From Pseudomonadota bacterium (GTDB lineage: Bacteria > Pseudomonadota > Gammaproteobacteria > Xanthomonadales > Xanthomonadaceae): a DNA stretch of 46,665 nucleotides. Shown in pieces: positions 1-10,706 of the stretch. The stretch covers positions 1 to 46,665 of the forward strand of contig JAEWGI010000013.1 in the NCBI GenBank assembly GCA_023388355.1. The letters run 5' to 3'. Both the position numbers and the translations under genes were made by a program. Every line of letters begins with the position of its first letter. Position 1 is the stretch's first letter. The notes under the pieces were generated by a model, which did no database searches, had not been told where the DNA came from, and worked only from the letters and a program-made list of their open reading frames with translations.

Positions 1-1870
1 GCGACTTGCCCTCGCCACCCAGGCGCTCGGCCGTGGTGGTGAACGCGCCGACGTCGAGGCCCAGCTCGCGCATCCAGCGATCGGCGCCGACGTCCACGCG
101 GGCGCCGTCCACCATCGCGCGCACGCCCATGCCCGTGACCGAAGCGAAGTCCCGCGGCGCAGGCACCGCGATGCCCTCGTCTTCCGCCGCCGCGACGATG
201 GCGCGCGCGATCGGGTGCTCCGAGCGCGACTCCACCGAAGCCACCGCGGCCAGCACGCGCGCGCGTTCGAAGCCCGGGGCCAGCTCCAGGTCGGTCAGCA
301 CCGGATGGCCTTCGGTGAGCGTGCCGGTCTTGTCCACCGCCACCACCCGCGCGTCCTTCAGCAGCTGCAGCGCCTCGCCCTTGCGGAACAGCACGCCGAG
401 CTCGGCGCCGCGGCCGGTGCCGACCATGATCGACGTCGGCGTGGCCAGGCCCATCGCGCAGGGACAGGCGATGATCAGCACGGCCACCGCGTTGACGAGC
501 GCAAAGCCCAGCGCCGGCGACGGCCCGAACAGCATCCACGCGACGAAGGTCAGCAGCGCCACCAGCATCACCGCCGGCACGAACCACATCGTCACCCGAT
601 CCACCAATGCCTGGATGGGCAGCTTGGCGCCCTGCGCCTGCTCCACCAGGCGGATGATCTGCGCCAGCATGGTCTGCGCGCCGACCGCGGTCGCGCGCAG
701 GGTGAAGGCGCCGGTCTGGTTGACGGTGCCGCCGATGGCGCCGCTGCCCGCGGACTTCTCCACCGGCACCGGCTCGCCGCTGATCATCGATTCGTCGACG
801 TAGCTGCGGCCTTCGAGCACCTCGCCGTCCACCGGCACGCGCTCGCCGGGGCGGACTTCGAGCACGTCGCCCAGTGCGACATCGTCAACGGGGATGTCCA
901 CGAAGCGATCGCCACGCCGCACGTGCGCCACCTTCGCCTGCAGACCCACCAGGCGGCGGATCGCCTCCGAGGTGCGGCCCTTGGCGCGCGCCTCGAGCCA
1001 GCGCCCGAGCAGCACCAGGGCCACGATCACCGCGGCCGCCTCGTAGTACACGTTGACCGTGCCCTCGGGCAGCAGGCGCGGCGCGAAGGTCGCCACCACC
1101 GAATAACCCCAGGCCGCGGCCGTACCGACCGCGACCAGCGAGTTCATGTCAGGCGCCAGGCGCAGCAGCGCCGGGATGCCCTTGAGGTAAAAGCGCCGGC
1201 CCGGCAGCACCAGCACCAGCGTGGCCAGCGCGAATTGCAGCAGCCAGCTCCAGCGCATCCCGATCGTGCGATCGATCAGCGCATGCATGCCGGGCACCAG
1301 GTGCGCGCCCATCTCCAGCAGGAACACCGGCAGCGCGAGCGCGACGGCCAGCAGCAGGTCACGCTTCAGCCCGGCCTGTTCGGCGTCCCTGCGTTCTGCG
1401 GCCGCCTCGCCCTCGGCCCGCGCGTTCGTGTCTTCGAGCAGGCGACCGTCGAAGCCGGTGCGGCCGATCGCGGCCAGCAGCGCGTCGGCGCCCGCGGTGC
1501 CACGCACCGTCGCACGTCCGGTGGCGAGGTTCACCGCCGCGTTGGCCACGCCGGGCACCTTCTCAAGCGCGGCTTCCACCCGGCCCACGCAGGACGCACA
1601 GCTCATGCCGCCTACGGCGAATTCGAGGGTCGCGGCGGGAACCTCGTACCCGGCCTTTTCCACCGCATCGACCAGCGCCTGCCGGTCCACGCCTGCGGGC
1701 GCCACGATGTCCGCGCGCCCGGTGGCCAGGTTGACCGACGCACGCTCCACGCCCGGCACCTTGCCCAGCGCGGCTTCCACCCGGCCGACGCAGGAGGCGC
1801 AGCTCATGCCTTCGACGGGAAGCGTGACCGTGGCCACCTGCGTGCCTCGTGGGGAATGCGTGGCATCCAT
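1..1870 (-). CDS. copA: Copper-exporting P1B-type ATPase, C-terminus cut by window edge
   Basis: This gene encodes an inner-membrane pump that uses ATP to export Cu(I) from the cytoplasm. About 623 residues are visible. Two N-terminal heavy-metal-associated domains each carry GMSCASC (Cys24/Cys27, and a second copy about 67 residues later). Membrane segments follow, then the actuator-domain motif SGEP, the transmembrane metal site CPC (about residues 469-471), and the phosphorylation motif DKTGT with the acceptor Asp near residue 513. The ATP-binding and hinge motifs (GDGIND) lie beyond the left edge. CPC together with two CxxC domains marks the Cu(I) subfamily rather than a Zn/Cd pump. The start MDATHS is chosen because it lies directly behind a CueR-like promoter. 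I checked the reading frame between the two metal-binding domains and it is continuous. Confidence 0.93.
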   Translation of the reverse strand, partial: MDATHSPRGTQVATVTLPVEGMSCASCVGRVEAALGKVPGVERASVNLATGRADIVAPAGVDRQALVDAVEKAGYEVPAATLEFAVGGMSCASCVGRVEAALEKVPGVANAAVNLATGRATVRGTAGADALLAAIGRTGFDGRLLEDTNARAEGEAAAERRDAEQAGLKRDLLLAVALALPVFLLEMGAHLVPGMHALIDRTIGMRWSWLLQFALATLVLVLPGRRFYLKGIPALLRLAPDMNSLVAVGTAAAWGYSVVATFAPRLLPEGTVNVYYEAAAVIVALVLLGRWLEARAKGRTSEAIRRLVGLQAKVAHVRRGDRFVDIPVDDVALGDVLEVRPGERVPVDGEVLEGRSYVDESMISGEPVPVEKSAGSGAIGGTVNQTGAFTLRATAVGAQTMLAQIIRLVEQAQGAKLPIQALVDRVTMWFVPAVMLVALLTFVAWMLFGPSPALGFALVNAVAVLIIACPCAMGLATPTSIMVGTGRGAELGVLFRKGEALQLLKDARVVAVDKTGTLTEGHPVLTDLELAPGFERARVLAAVASVESRSEHPIARAIVAAAEDEGIAVPAPRDFASVTGMGVRAMVDGARVDVGADRWMRELGLDVGAFTTTAERLGGEGKS

Positions 1871-1903
1871 CAGTGCGAAACCCTCGGGACTGGACCGGGC
1901 TCC

Positions 1904-1934
1904 ATGATGGACCTTGACATGATGGCAAGGTCAA
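1904..1934 (-). promoter_or_regulatory. CueR/MerR-type promoter of copA
   Basis: A near-perfect dyad, GACCTTG-N9-CAAGGTC, lies at 1910-1932. Read on the minus strand, a -35 element TTGACC (1929-1934) is separated by 19 bp from CATCAT (1904-1909). An over-long 19-bp spacer with the dyad between the two hexamers is the hallmark of MerR-family promoters. The arms match the CueR site of copA promoters (ACCTTCC-N7-GGAAGG) apart from the innermost bases. The promoter points at the copper ATPase about 35 bp downstream. No cueR gene is in the window. Confidence 0.75.
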
Positions 1935-2006
1935 CCGCTGCGAGGCGATCTATGCGTTGCGATGGCTGCTTGCAACGCAGGACCGCAGCCCATCGCAACG
2001 CATCAG

Positions 2007-2051
2007 CAAAAAGCAAAAAGCAAAAAGGCCAACGGCGGAACCGTTGGCCTT
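2007..2051 (-). terminator. Rho-independent terminator after tRNA-Arg
   Basis: On the minus strand an 11-bp stem (AAGGCCAACGG paired with CCGTTGGCCTT, arms 2025-2035 and 2041-2051) is followed by a U-rich tail. The tail is made of three exact tandem copies of CAAAAAG (2007-2027 on the plus strand). It ends the tRNA-Arg transcript, about 75 bp before the copA promoter. Confidence 0.85.
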
Positions 2052-2065
2052 CGTGCGGTTTGCAC

Positions 2066-2142
2066 TGGCGCGCCCGGAAGGATTCGAACCTCCGACCCCC
2101 AAGTTCGTAGCCTGGTGCTCTATCCAGCTGAGCTACGGGCGC
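2066..2142 (-). tRNA. tRNA-Arg (anticodon ACG)
   Basis: This is a 77-nt cloverleaf: acceptor stem GCGCCCG/CGGGCGC, T-arm GGTTCGAATCC, anticodon loop CTACGAA giving ACG, and an encoded CCA. The ACG anticodon (inosine at position 34 after editing) reads CGU, CGC and CGA arginine codons. A terminator follows immediately. Confidence 0.95.
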
Positions 2143-2217
2143 GTTGTGCAGAAGCGGAATTATGAAGAGGCGAATGACGTTCGTCAATCATCTCGATGGA
2201 ACCCATCTCGTTGAAGA

Positions 2218-2310
2218 TGGCGGAGACTGAGGGATTCGAACCCTCGATGGAGCTTTTGACCCCATACTCCCTTAGCAGGGGAGCCCCTTCGGCCTCTCGG
2301 GCAAGTCTCC
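2218..2310 (-). tRNA. tRNA-Ser (anticodon GCT)
   Basis: This is a 93-nt class II tRNA with acceptor stem GGAGACT/AGTCTCC, a long variable arm, T-arm GGTTCGAATCC, anticodon loop CTGCTAA (GCT, reading AGC/AGU) and an encoded CCA. It lies downstream of csrA on the same strand, a pairing common in gammaproteobacteria. A hairpin (CTTGCGCC/GGCGCAAG, 2328-2350) separates it from csrA but has no U-run. Confidence 0.95.
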
Positions 2311-2381
2311 GGGTGATGCTCTCGTGGCTTGCGCCGTCGAGGGGCGCAAGGATACCGGCTCGATGCGAAACCGGCAAACGT

Positions 2382-2585
2382 TCAGTCGGCGTCGCCCTCC
2401 CGCTCGACCGCCGGAGCGGCGTCGTCGCGGTGGATGCGCTGGTAGATCTCCTCGCGATGGACCGAGACATCCTTGGGTGCGGTGATGCCGACGCGCACCT
2501 GGTTGCCCTTGACGCCCAGCACGGTCACGGTGACCGAGTCACCGATCATGAGCGTCTCGCCAACCCGCCTGGTCAAAATCAACAT
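2382..2585 (-). CDS. csrA: Carbon storage regulator CsrA/RsmA
   Basis: This 67-residue protein is a dimeric RNA-binding global post-transcriptional regulator that blocks or alters translation by binding GGA motifs in 5' leaders. The sequence begins [16 protein letters not shown], the canonical first strand, and keeps the C-terminal RNA-binding Arg in [10 protein letters not shown]. It has the usual core length plus a short acidic tail. AGGAG lies 8 nt before the ATG. It is downstream of alaS on the same strand, 137 bp away, as in Xanthomonas and many other gammaproteobacteria. That gap holds a possible -10 element (TATCAT, rc 2665-2670), so it may have its own promoter. Confidence 0.97.
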   Translation of the reverse strand: MLILTRRVGETLMIGDSVTVTVLGVKGNQVRVGITAPKDVSVHREEIYQRIHRDDAAPAVEREGDAD

Positions 2586-2722
2586 GTGGGGTACTCCTGC
2601 GCCGGGTCTGCGCCCGGTCCTGGAAGGGCGGTGCCGGGCGGCACCGTCCGTGATTCAGCTGAACATGATAGCGAGCCACGTGCCCGCCGCTCTATGCACA
2701 AAGTAACGGGGGAGGCGAAGGT

Positions 2723-5392
2723 TCAGGCCAGTCGCGCCGCCACCCAGCCGGGCACCTCGGCCAGCGCCGCCTGCAGTGCGGGCCCGTCCTCGCCGCCGCC
2801 CTGGGCCATGTCCGGGCGGCCGCCACCCTTGCCACCGACTTGGGCAGCCACGTGCGACAGCAGCTCGCCGGCCTTCACGCGCCCCAGCGCCGCGCCGCTG
2901 ACGCCCGCCACCAGCGCGGCGCGGCCGTCGCTGGCGCCGGCCAGCAGCACCACGGCGTCGCCAAGCTGCTGCTTGAAGCGGTCCAGCGCGTCGCGCAGCG
3001 CGCGCGCGTCGAGGCCTTCGATGCGGACGGCCAGGACCTTGATCCCGTTGACGTCCACCGCGCCCGCGGACAGGTCGGCGGTGGCGCTGCTGGCCGCGCG
3101 CGCCTTCAGCGTATCCAGCTCGCGCTCCAGCTTCTTCTGGCGGTCGAGCAGGGTGCGCAGCTTGTCCGTGACTTCGACCGCGGTGCCGCCCAGCAGGCGC
3201 GCGGCCTCGTCCAGGCGCGCCTCCCCGCGGGCGACATGCTCGAGCGCGGCGCGGCCGGTCAGGGCCTCGATGCGGCGCACGCCGGCGGACACGCCGCCTT
3301 CGGACACCAGCTTGAACAGGCCGATCTCGCCGGTGCGGCCGACGTGGGTGCCGCCGCAGAGCTCGACCGAGTCACCCATCTTCACCACGCGCACGCGCTC
3401 GCCGTACTTCTCGCCGAACAGCGCGATGGCGCCGGCGTCGATCGCCTCCTGCATGCCCATCTCGCGGATCTCGACGCCGTGGTCGGCGCGGACCTCGTCG
3501 TTGACGCGGCGTTCGACGTCGCGCAGCTCGTCGGCGCTGATCGGCTCGAAGTGCGAGAAGTCGAAGCGCAGGCGGTCGGGCGCGACCAGCGAGCCCTTCT
3601 GTGCGACGTGCGTGCCCAGCCGCTCGCGCAGCGCGCCGTGCAGCAGGTGGGTGGCGCTGTGGTTGAGCACGGTGCTGGCCCGGCGCGCGGCATCGACGCT
3701 GGCCAGCACGTGGTCGCCCACCGCCAGCGCGCCGCTGCGCAGCCGGCCGACGTGGCCGTGGAACTGGCCGGCAAACTTGCGGGTGTCCTCGACGACGAAG
3801 GCCACGCCCTGCGCGTCGAGCTCGCCAGTGTCGCCGACCTGGCCGCCGGACTCGGCGTAGAACGGGGTGCGGTCGAGGAAGACGATGGCCTCGTCGCCGG
3901 CCTCGATCCGCTCGACCGGCATGCCGTCGCGCAGGATGGCCACGACCTCCAGGCCGCCGGCCTGCACGTGGTCATAGCCGAGGAAGGCGGTGGGCTGCAT
4001 GCGCGCCACCAGCTCCGCGGGCAGCGTGGTGCCGCCACCGAACTTGCCGGCCGCGCGCGCGGTCTCGCGCTGCTGCGCCATCGCGGCGTCGAAGCCGGCG
4101 GTGTCGACCTCCATCCCGCGCTCGCGCGCCATGTCGGCGGTGAGGTCGAGCGGGAAGCCGTAGGTGTCGTACAGGCGGAAGGCGTCGGCGCCGGGGATCA
4201 CGCCGCTGGAGGCGGCGTCGCTGCGGGCCGCGACCTCGTCGAAAATGCGCATGCCGCTGTCGAGGGTCTCGGCGAAGCGCTCCTCCTCGGCCAGCAGGGC
4301 GCGCTCGACCAGCGCGCGCTGGTCGCGCAGCACCGGATAGGCCTCGCCCATCTGCGCGTCCAGGGTCGCGACCAGCCTGTGGAAGAAGGGCTGGCGCACG
4401 CCCAGCATCCAGCCGTGGCGCAGCGCGCGGCGGATGATCCGGCGCAGCACGTAGCCGCGGCCTTCGTTGGACGGCAGCACGCCGTCGGCGACCAGGAAGC
4501 TGCAGGCGCGGATGTGGTCGGCGATCACGCGCAGCGACTTGTTGTCGAGGTCGGTCGTGCCGGTGAGGCGCGCGGCCTCGGCGATCAGGGCCTGGAACAG
4601 GTCGATCTCGTAGTTGCCGTGCACGCCCTGCAGCACCGCCGCCACGCGCTCCAGGCCCATGCCGGTGTCGACGCAGGGCGCGGGCAGCGGCTCGAGGCGA
4701 CCGTCGGGCTGGCGGTCGAACTGCATGAACACCAGGTTCCAGATCTCGATGAAGCGGTCGCCGTCCTCGTCCGGCGAGCCCGGCGGGCCGCCGAAATGAT
4801 GCGCGCCGTGGTCGTAGAAGATCTCCGTGCACGGGCCGCAGGGGCCGGTGTCGGCCATCTGCCAGAAATTGTCCGAGGCGAACGGCGCGCCCTTGTTGTC
4901 GCCGATGCGGATGATGCGGTCTTCCGGCACGCCGACCACGTCGCGCCAGATGGCATGGGCCTCGTCGTCGGTGTGGTAGACGGTGACCACCAGGCGCTCG
5001 GCCGGGATCTTCCAGACGCCGGTCAGCAGCTCCCAGGCCCAGGCGATGGCGTCGCGCTTGAAGTAGTCGCCGAACGACCAGTTGCCGAGCATCTCGAAGA
5101 AGGTGTGGTGGCGCGCGGTGTAGCCGACCTGGTCGAGGTCGTTGTGCTTGCCGCCCGCGCGCAGGCAGCGCTGGACGTCGGCCGCGCGCACGTAGCTGCG
5201 CTTCTCCGCGCCCAGGAACACGTCCTTGAACTGCACCATGCCGGAGTTGGTGAACAGCAGCGTCGGGTCGTTGCCGGGCACCAGCGGCGCCGAGGGCACG
5301 ATGGTGTGGCCGCGGCCTGCGAAGAATTCGAGGAAGTCACGGCGGATGTCGGCCGTGGTCGGCCGCGTGGGGATCTGGTCTGGGGCTGGCAT
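2723..5392 (-). CDS. alaS: Alanyl-tRNA synthetase
   Basis: This 889-residue class II synthetase charges tRNA-Ala in the cytoplasm. The N-terminal catalytic core includes [14 protein letters not shown], a motif typical of AlaRS. The central editing domain, which clears mischarged Ser and Gly, has the metal-binding HSATHLLH and CGGTHV signatures. The C-terminal part holds the coiled-coil and C-Ala domain. Full length for the family (E. coli 876). It lies between recX and csrA, the conserved order of the family. Confidence 0.98.
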   Translation of the reverse strand: MPAPDQIPTRPTTADIRRDFLEFFAGRGHTIVPSAPLVPGNDPTLLFTNSGMVQFKDVFLGAEKRSYVRAADVQRCLRAGGKHNDLDQVGYTARHHTFFEMLGNWSFGDYFKRDAIAWAWELLTGVWKIPAERLVVTVYHTDDEAHAIWRDVVGVPEDRIIRIGDNKGAPFASDNFWQMADTGPCGPCTEIFYDHGAHHFGGPPGSPDEDGDRFIEIWNLVFMQFDRQPDGRLEPLPAPCVDTGMGLERVAAVLQGVHGNYEIDLFQALIAEAARLTGTTDLDNKSLRVIADHIRACSFLVADGVLPSNEGRGYVLRRIIRRALRHGWMLGVRQPFFHRLVATLDAQMGEAYPVLRDQRALVERALLAEEERFAETLDSGMRIFDEVAARSDAASSGVIPGADAFRLYDTYGFPLDLTADMARERGMEVDTAGFDAAMAQQRETARAAGKFGGGTTLPAELVARMQPTAFLGYDHVQAGGLEVVAILRDGMPVERIEAGDEAIVFLDRTPFYAESGGQVGDTGELDAQGVAFVVEDTRKFAGQFHGHVGRLRSGALAVGDHVLASVDAARRASTVLNHSATHLLHGALRERLGTHVAQKGSLVAPDRLRFDFSHFEPISADELRDVERRVNDEVRADHGVEIREMGMQEAIDAGAIALFGEKYGERVRVVKMGDSVELCGGTHVGRTGEIGLFKLVSEGGVSAGVRRIEALTGRAALEHVARGEARLDEAARLLGGTAVEVTDKLRTLLDRQKKLERELDTLKARAASSATADLSAGAVDVNGIKVLAVRIEGLDARALRDALDRFKQQLGDAVVLLAGASDGRAALVAGVSGAALGRVKAGELLSHVAAQVGGKGGGRPDMAQGGGEDGPALQAALAEVPGWVAARLA

Positions 5393-5552
5393 GCGGGGCT
5401 TGCGGGCAGGTTGGGGGCGAGTCCGCGCCGGCGCCCCTGCCGGCCCTGGCCTGCGCGGGTGCCGGGCGCGTGCGCTCGGATCTCCGCTAGGTTAGCAGGA
5501 CGCGGCGCGAACCGAGTCCCCGCGTCATGCCCATGGCCCCCGAGCGCCCGGC

Positions 5553-6128
5553 TCAGCCCTCGTCGAAGTCGAACGCGGTGGCGGCGCGCACGGTGTCGCC
5601 GTCGAAGCCCCGGCGGAACAGGAATTCGGCGGCCTTGCGGCGGAGCACGGGATCATCGGCGACGCCCACGCCGTGCCGGCGCTGCACCAGGCCGCGGGCC
5701 ATGGCCCGCCAGTCGTCGTCACCGGATTCGGCCAAGGCCTCGAATGCGGCCCGGACCTGGTCCTCGCCCAGCCCATGGGTGGCCAGCTCGGCGCGGATGC
5801 GCAGCGGGCCGTATCCGGCCAGCGCGCGTGAACGCGCCAGCCCCGCCGCGAAGCGTGCGTCGTCCTGCCAACCCGCCTCCGCCATGCGCGCGACCGTGGC
5901 CTCGGCTTCGTCGCCGTCCACCCCGCGCGCTTCGAGCTTGCGCGTCAGCTCCTTGCGCGAATGCTCCCGCCGGACCAGAAGGCCCATCGCGCGCTGCGCG
6001 GGCGTCGGCTCGGGCCGGCGCCTGCGTCCGGGACCGGCACCAGGCCCCGGACCGGACGCTCCCTCTCCGGCCCCGTCGCTGGAACCGGAGCCACGGCGGC
6101 GGCCACCGAAGGCGCCGGCACCGCCCAT
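5553..6128 (-). CDS. recX: RecX, regulator of RecA
   Basis: RecX binds RecA filaments and restrains their growth and activity. The 191-residue reading has a Gly/Ser/Arg/Pro-rich, low-complexity first 40 residues, followed by the three-helix repeats of the family (for example [20 protein letters not shown] and [25 protein letters not shown], shown here only as landmarks). Its start lies 2 bp after the recA stop, so the two are probably translated together. The low-complexity N-terminus is unusual. Initiation at the internal Met of [10 protein letters not shown] would give a conventional 144-residue RecX, and the data do not decide between the two. Confidence 0.93.
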   Translation of the reverse strand: MGGAGAFGGRRRGSGSSDGAGEGASGPGPGAGPGRRRRPEPTPAQRAMGLLVRREHSRKELTRKLEARGVDGDEAEATVARMAEAGWQDDARFAAGLARSRALAGYGPLRIRAELATHGLGEDQVRAAFEALAESGDDDWRAMARGLVQRRHGVGVADDPVLRRKAAEFLFRRGFDGDTVRAATAFDFDEG

Positions 6129-6130
6129 GC

Positions 6131-7222
<1,092 letters not shown>

Positions 7223-7382
7223 CTTGGTGGTCCTTGTCATTGTGAATTCGTGTTGGGTGCATCCTTGCAGGCGCCCATCGCAAAGGCTGCGACGCGGGCG
7301 CCGGAATCGAAACTAGGGCCGCCGGCTGGCTGGCGAAGCCGGGCAAACGCCGCCGCGGCTGTCGGAAAACCCCGCGCCAGCC

Positions 7383-8057
7383 TCACCGGTTCGGCCTCAC
7401 CAAGCCGCAGTACAGGCCTTCGATGGCGAAGTCCTGGTCGGGAGTCACCTCGATCGGCGCGTAGTCGGGGTTGCGCGGCAGCAGGCGGATGCGGTCCTTG
7501 CCGATCTTCAGCAGCTTGACGGTGATGGCATCGTCCACGCGCGCGACCACGATCTGGCCGCTGCGGGCGTCGGGGGTGCGGTGCACGCCGATCAGGTCGC
7601 CCTCGAAGATGCCCTCGTCGATCATCGAGTCACCCTTGACCTTGAGCAGGTAGTCGGGCGCCGGCGAGAACAGCGCGCGGTCCATCAGCACCACCTGGTC
7701 GCTGCCGATGTCGGCGCCAATCGGCAGGCCGGCGGCGACCTGGCCAAGCACCGGCAGGTGCAGGGCCTGGTCCGCACCCGATGCGGGGGCGTGGTCGTTG
7801 CCAGGCGCAAGGGCCAGAGCGCGCTGTGGCGGCACCACCGGCTGCAGCACGCGGATCCCGCGCGCGCGGCCGGGCACGCGTTCGATCGCGCCCGCGGCCT
7901 CGAGCGCCTCCAGGTGGTACTGGGCCGCGCGCACGCCGCTGAAGCCGAAGGCGCGGGCGATCTCGGTCTGCGAGGGCGGCACACCCTCGGCCTCGATGCG
8001 TTCGGCGATCAGGGCGAGGATGGCCTGCTGGGTGTCGGTGAGGGGGGCTGCGCGCAT
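7383..8057 (-). CDS. lexA: LexA SOS repressor
   Basis: This 224-residue repressor is cleaved in the presence of RecA filaments, which induces DNA-repair genes. The N-terminal winged helix contains LTDTQQAIL and GVPPSQTEIARAFGF. The Ala-Gly cleavage bond is in VAAGLPIGADIG. The catalytic Ser is in KGDSM and the Lys is in DDAITVKLL. The linker between the domains (about residues 70-95) is longer than usual. The chosen ATG aligns with the normal family start, but it lies only 2 nt after the LexA operator, leaving no room for a Shine-Dalgarno sequence, so the message is probably leaderless. Confidence 0.97.
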   Translation of the reverse strand: MRAAPLTDTQQAILALIAERIEAEGVPPSQTEIARAFGFSGVRAAQYHLEALEAAGAIERVPGRARGIRVLQPVVPPQRALALAPGNDHAPASGADQALHLPVLGQVAAGLPIGADIGSDQVVLMDRALFSPAPDYLLKVKGDSMIDEGIFEGDLIGVHRTPDARSGQIVVARVDDAITVKLLKIGKDRIRLLPRNPDYAPIEVTPDQDFAIEGLYCGLVRPNR

Positions 8058-8059
8058 GG

Positions 8060-8094
8060 TTAGTAGTATTACTACTAAAGGCGGCGACGGTCAA
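8060..8094 (-). promoter_or_regulatory. lexA promoter with LexA operator
   Basis: A perfect 19-bp palindrome, TTAGTAGTATTACTACTAA (8060-8078), matches the Xanthomonas-type LexA box and differs from the E. coli CTG-N10-CAG type. On the minus strand a -35 TTGACC (8089-8094) stands 18 bp before AATACT, which lies inside the palindrome. Transcription would then start about 7 nt on, at or next to the lexA ATG. LexA bound here would cover the -10 and the start, which gives autorepression of lexA and control of recA and recX downstream. Confidence 0.9.
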
Positions 8095-8170
8095 GGCTTG
8101 CGCTTGCATCCGGGCTGCCCCGCCCCACCCCGGTCTTCCCCCGCCGCGGCGAGGCAGCGGGCAGCGCAGG

Positions 8171-9853
<1,683 letters not shown>

Positions 9854-9881
9854 CAGCCGGTCCTCCGCGCGGCTGCCGCGC

Positions 9882-10385
9882 TCATGCCAGCACGCCGCCG
9901 AGGCCGTCGAGCGCGGCGGCCACGGTCTGGCGGCGCACAGCCTCGCGGTCGCCGTCGAATTCGAACAGTTCGGCGCGGGCATAGCCGCCGCGGCGCTTCC
10001 AGGCGATCCACACGGTCCCCACCGGCTTGTCCGCGCTGCCGCCGCCGGGGCCGGCGATGCCGGTCACCGCCACCGCCACGCTCGCCCCCGAATGCACCAG
10101 CGCACCCGAGACCATCTCGATCGCGGTCTCGCGGCTCACCGCGCCGTGCACCTCCAGCGTCTGCGGGCTCACGCCCAGCATCGCCTGCTTGGCTTCGTAG
10201 CTGTACACGGCCATGCCGCAGTCGAACCACTCCGAGGAGCCGGCGATGTCGGTCACCACCTTGGCGATCCAGCCCCCGGTGCAGCTTTCGGCGGTGACCA
10301 GCATGTGGTGGCCGGCGCGCAGGCGTTCACCTGCCGCGAGGGCGATGCGATGGAGCGCCTGGTCGTCGGGAATCGGGTTGTGCAT
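9882..10385 (-). CDS. pncC: CinA-family nicotinamide-nucleotide amidohydrolase
   Basis: This 167-residue protein matches the CinA C-terminal (PncC) domain, which deamidates NMN to NaMN in pyridine nucleotide salvage. Diagnostic motifs are TAESCTGGW, VTDIAGSSEWF, the Tyr-Ser region YSYEAKQAMLGV and VTGIAGPGGG with KPVGTVWIAW. It is the single-domain form, without the N-terminal CinA domain. I chose the ATG of MHNPIP by alignment with the family; an ATG 27 bp upstream is possible and neither has a clear ribosome-binding site. It probably forms an operon with the UbiB-family gene downstream. Confidence 0.92.
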   Translation of the reverse strand: MHNPIPDDQALHRIALAAGERLRAGHHMLVTAESCTGGWIAKVVTDIAGSSEWFDCGMAVYSYEAKQAMLGVSPQTLEVHGAVSRETAIEMVSGALVHSGASVAVAVTGIAGPGGGSADKPVGTVWIAWKRRGGYARAELFEFDGDREAVRRQTVAAALDGLGGVLA

Positions 10386-10457
10386 GGCCTGGGCCGCGGT
10401 GGGTCGGGCCATTCTGGCCCAATCGGCGCGGCCCTGCCGAATGGCGTGCCTTGCACT

Positions 10458-10623
10458 GTAGGAGCGGCTTCAGCCGCGACCGGCGTATCCGACGCCGCGC
10501 CTGCGGATATGCCGACGCGCATTGGTCGCGGCTGATGCCGCTCCTGCGAGGGCGGCTGGTGCCGGGGTATGGAGTTGGATGCACTGGGGCGGATACGGCG
10601 GTCGCGGCTGAAGCCGCTCCTAC
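10458..10623. repeat. REP cluster, three copies in inverted orientation
   Basis: A 23-bp imperfect palindrome starting GTAGGAGCGGCTTCAGCCGC occurs at 10458-10480. An exact inverted copy is at 10601-10623 and a diverged inverted copy (GCTGATGCC core) at 10525-10547. Each copy can fold as a small hairpin, and copies one and three can pair with each other. This is the common extragenic repeat of Xanthomonads and pseudomonads, mobilised by RAYT transposases in those genomes. It fills the gap between cinA and the receptor gene's terminator. No transposase is in the window. Confidence 0.9.
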
Positions 10624-10657
10624 AGAGGGGGCGTGGGGCGCTGGGCGTTGAAGCATG

Positions 10658-10688
10658 AAAAAGCCCGCGCACCGGAGGGTGCGCGGGC
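10658..10688 (-). terminator. Rho-independent terminator of the TonB-receptor gene
   Basis: An 11-bp perfect stem (GCCCGCGCACC paired with GGTGCGCGGGC, arms 10663-10673 and 10678-10688) is followed on the minus strand by five Ts (10658-10662). It lies 18 bp after the receptor stop codon. Confidence 0.93.
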
Positions 10689-10706
10689 CGAAGGCAGTGC
10701 AGCGCC

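Noticed and set aside
1600..1870. Possible frameshift between the two metal-binding domains of the copper ATPase
   Set aside because: I re-read the bases and the second GMSCASC lies exactly 67 codons after the first, in frame, with no stop.
2328..2350. Hairpin CTTGCGCC/GGCGCAAG between csrA and tRNA-Ser as a csrA terminator
   Set aside because: The stem is good but no T-run follows on the minus strand. It may be a weak terminator or processing signal, so it was not listed as a feature.
10458..10623. Possible CRISPR-like repeat array
   Set aside because: The copies are inverted relative to each other and palindromic, spacing is unequal, and no cas gene is nearby, so REP elements fit.
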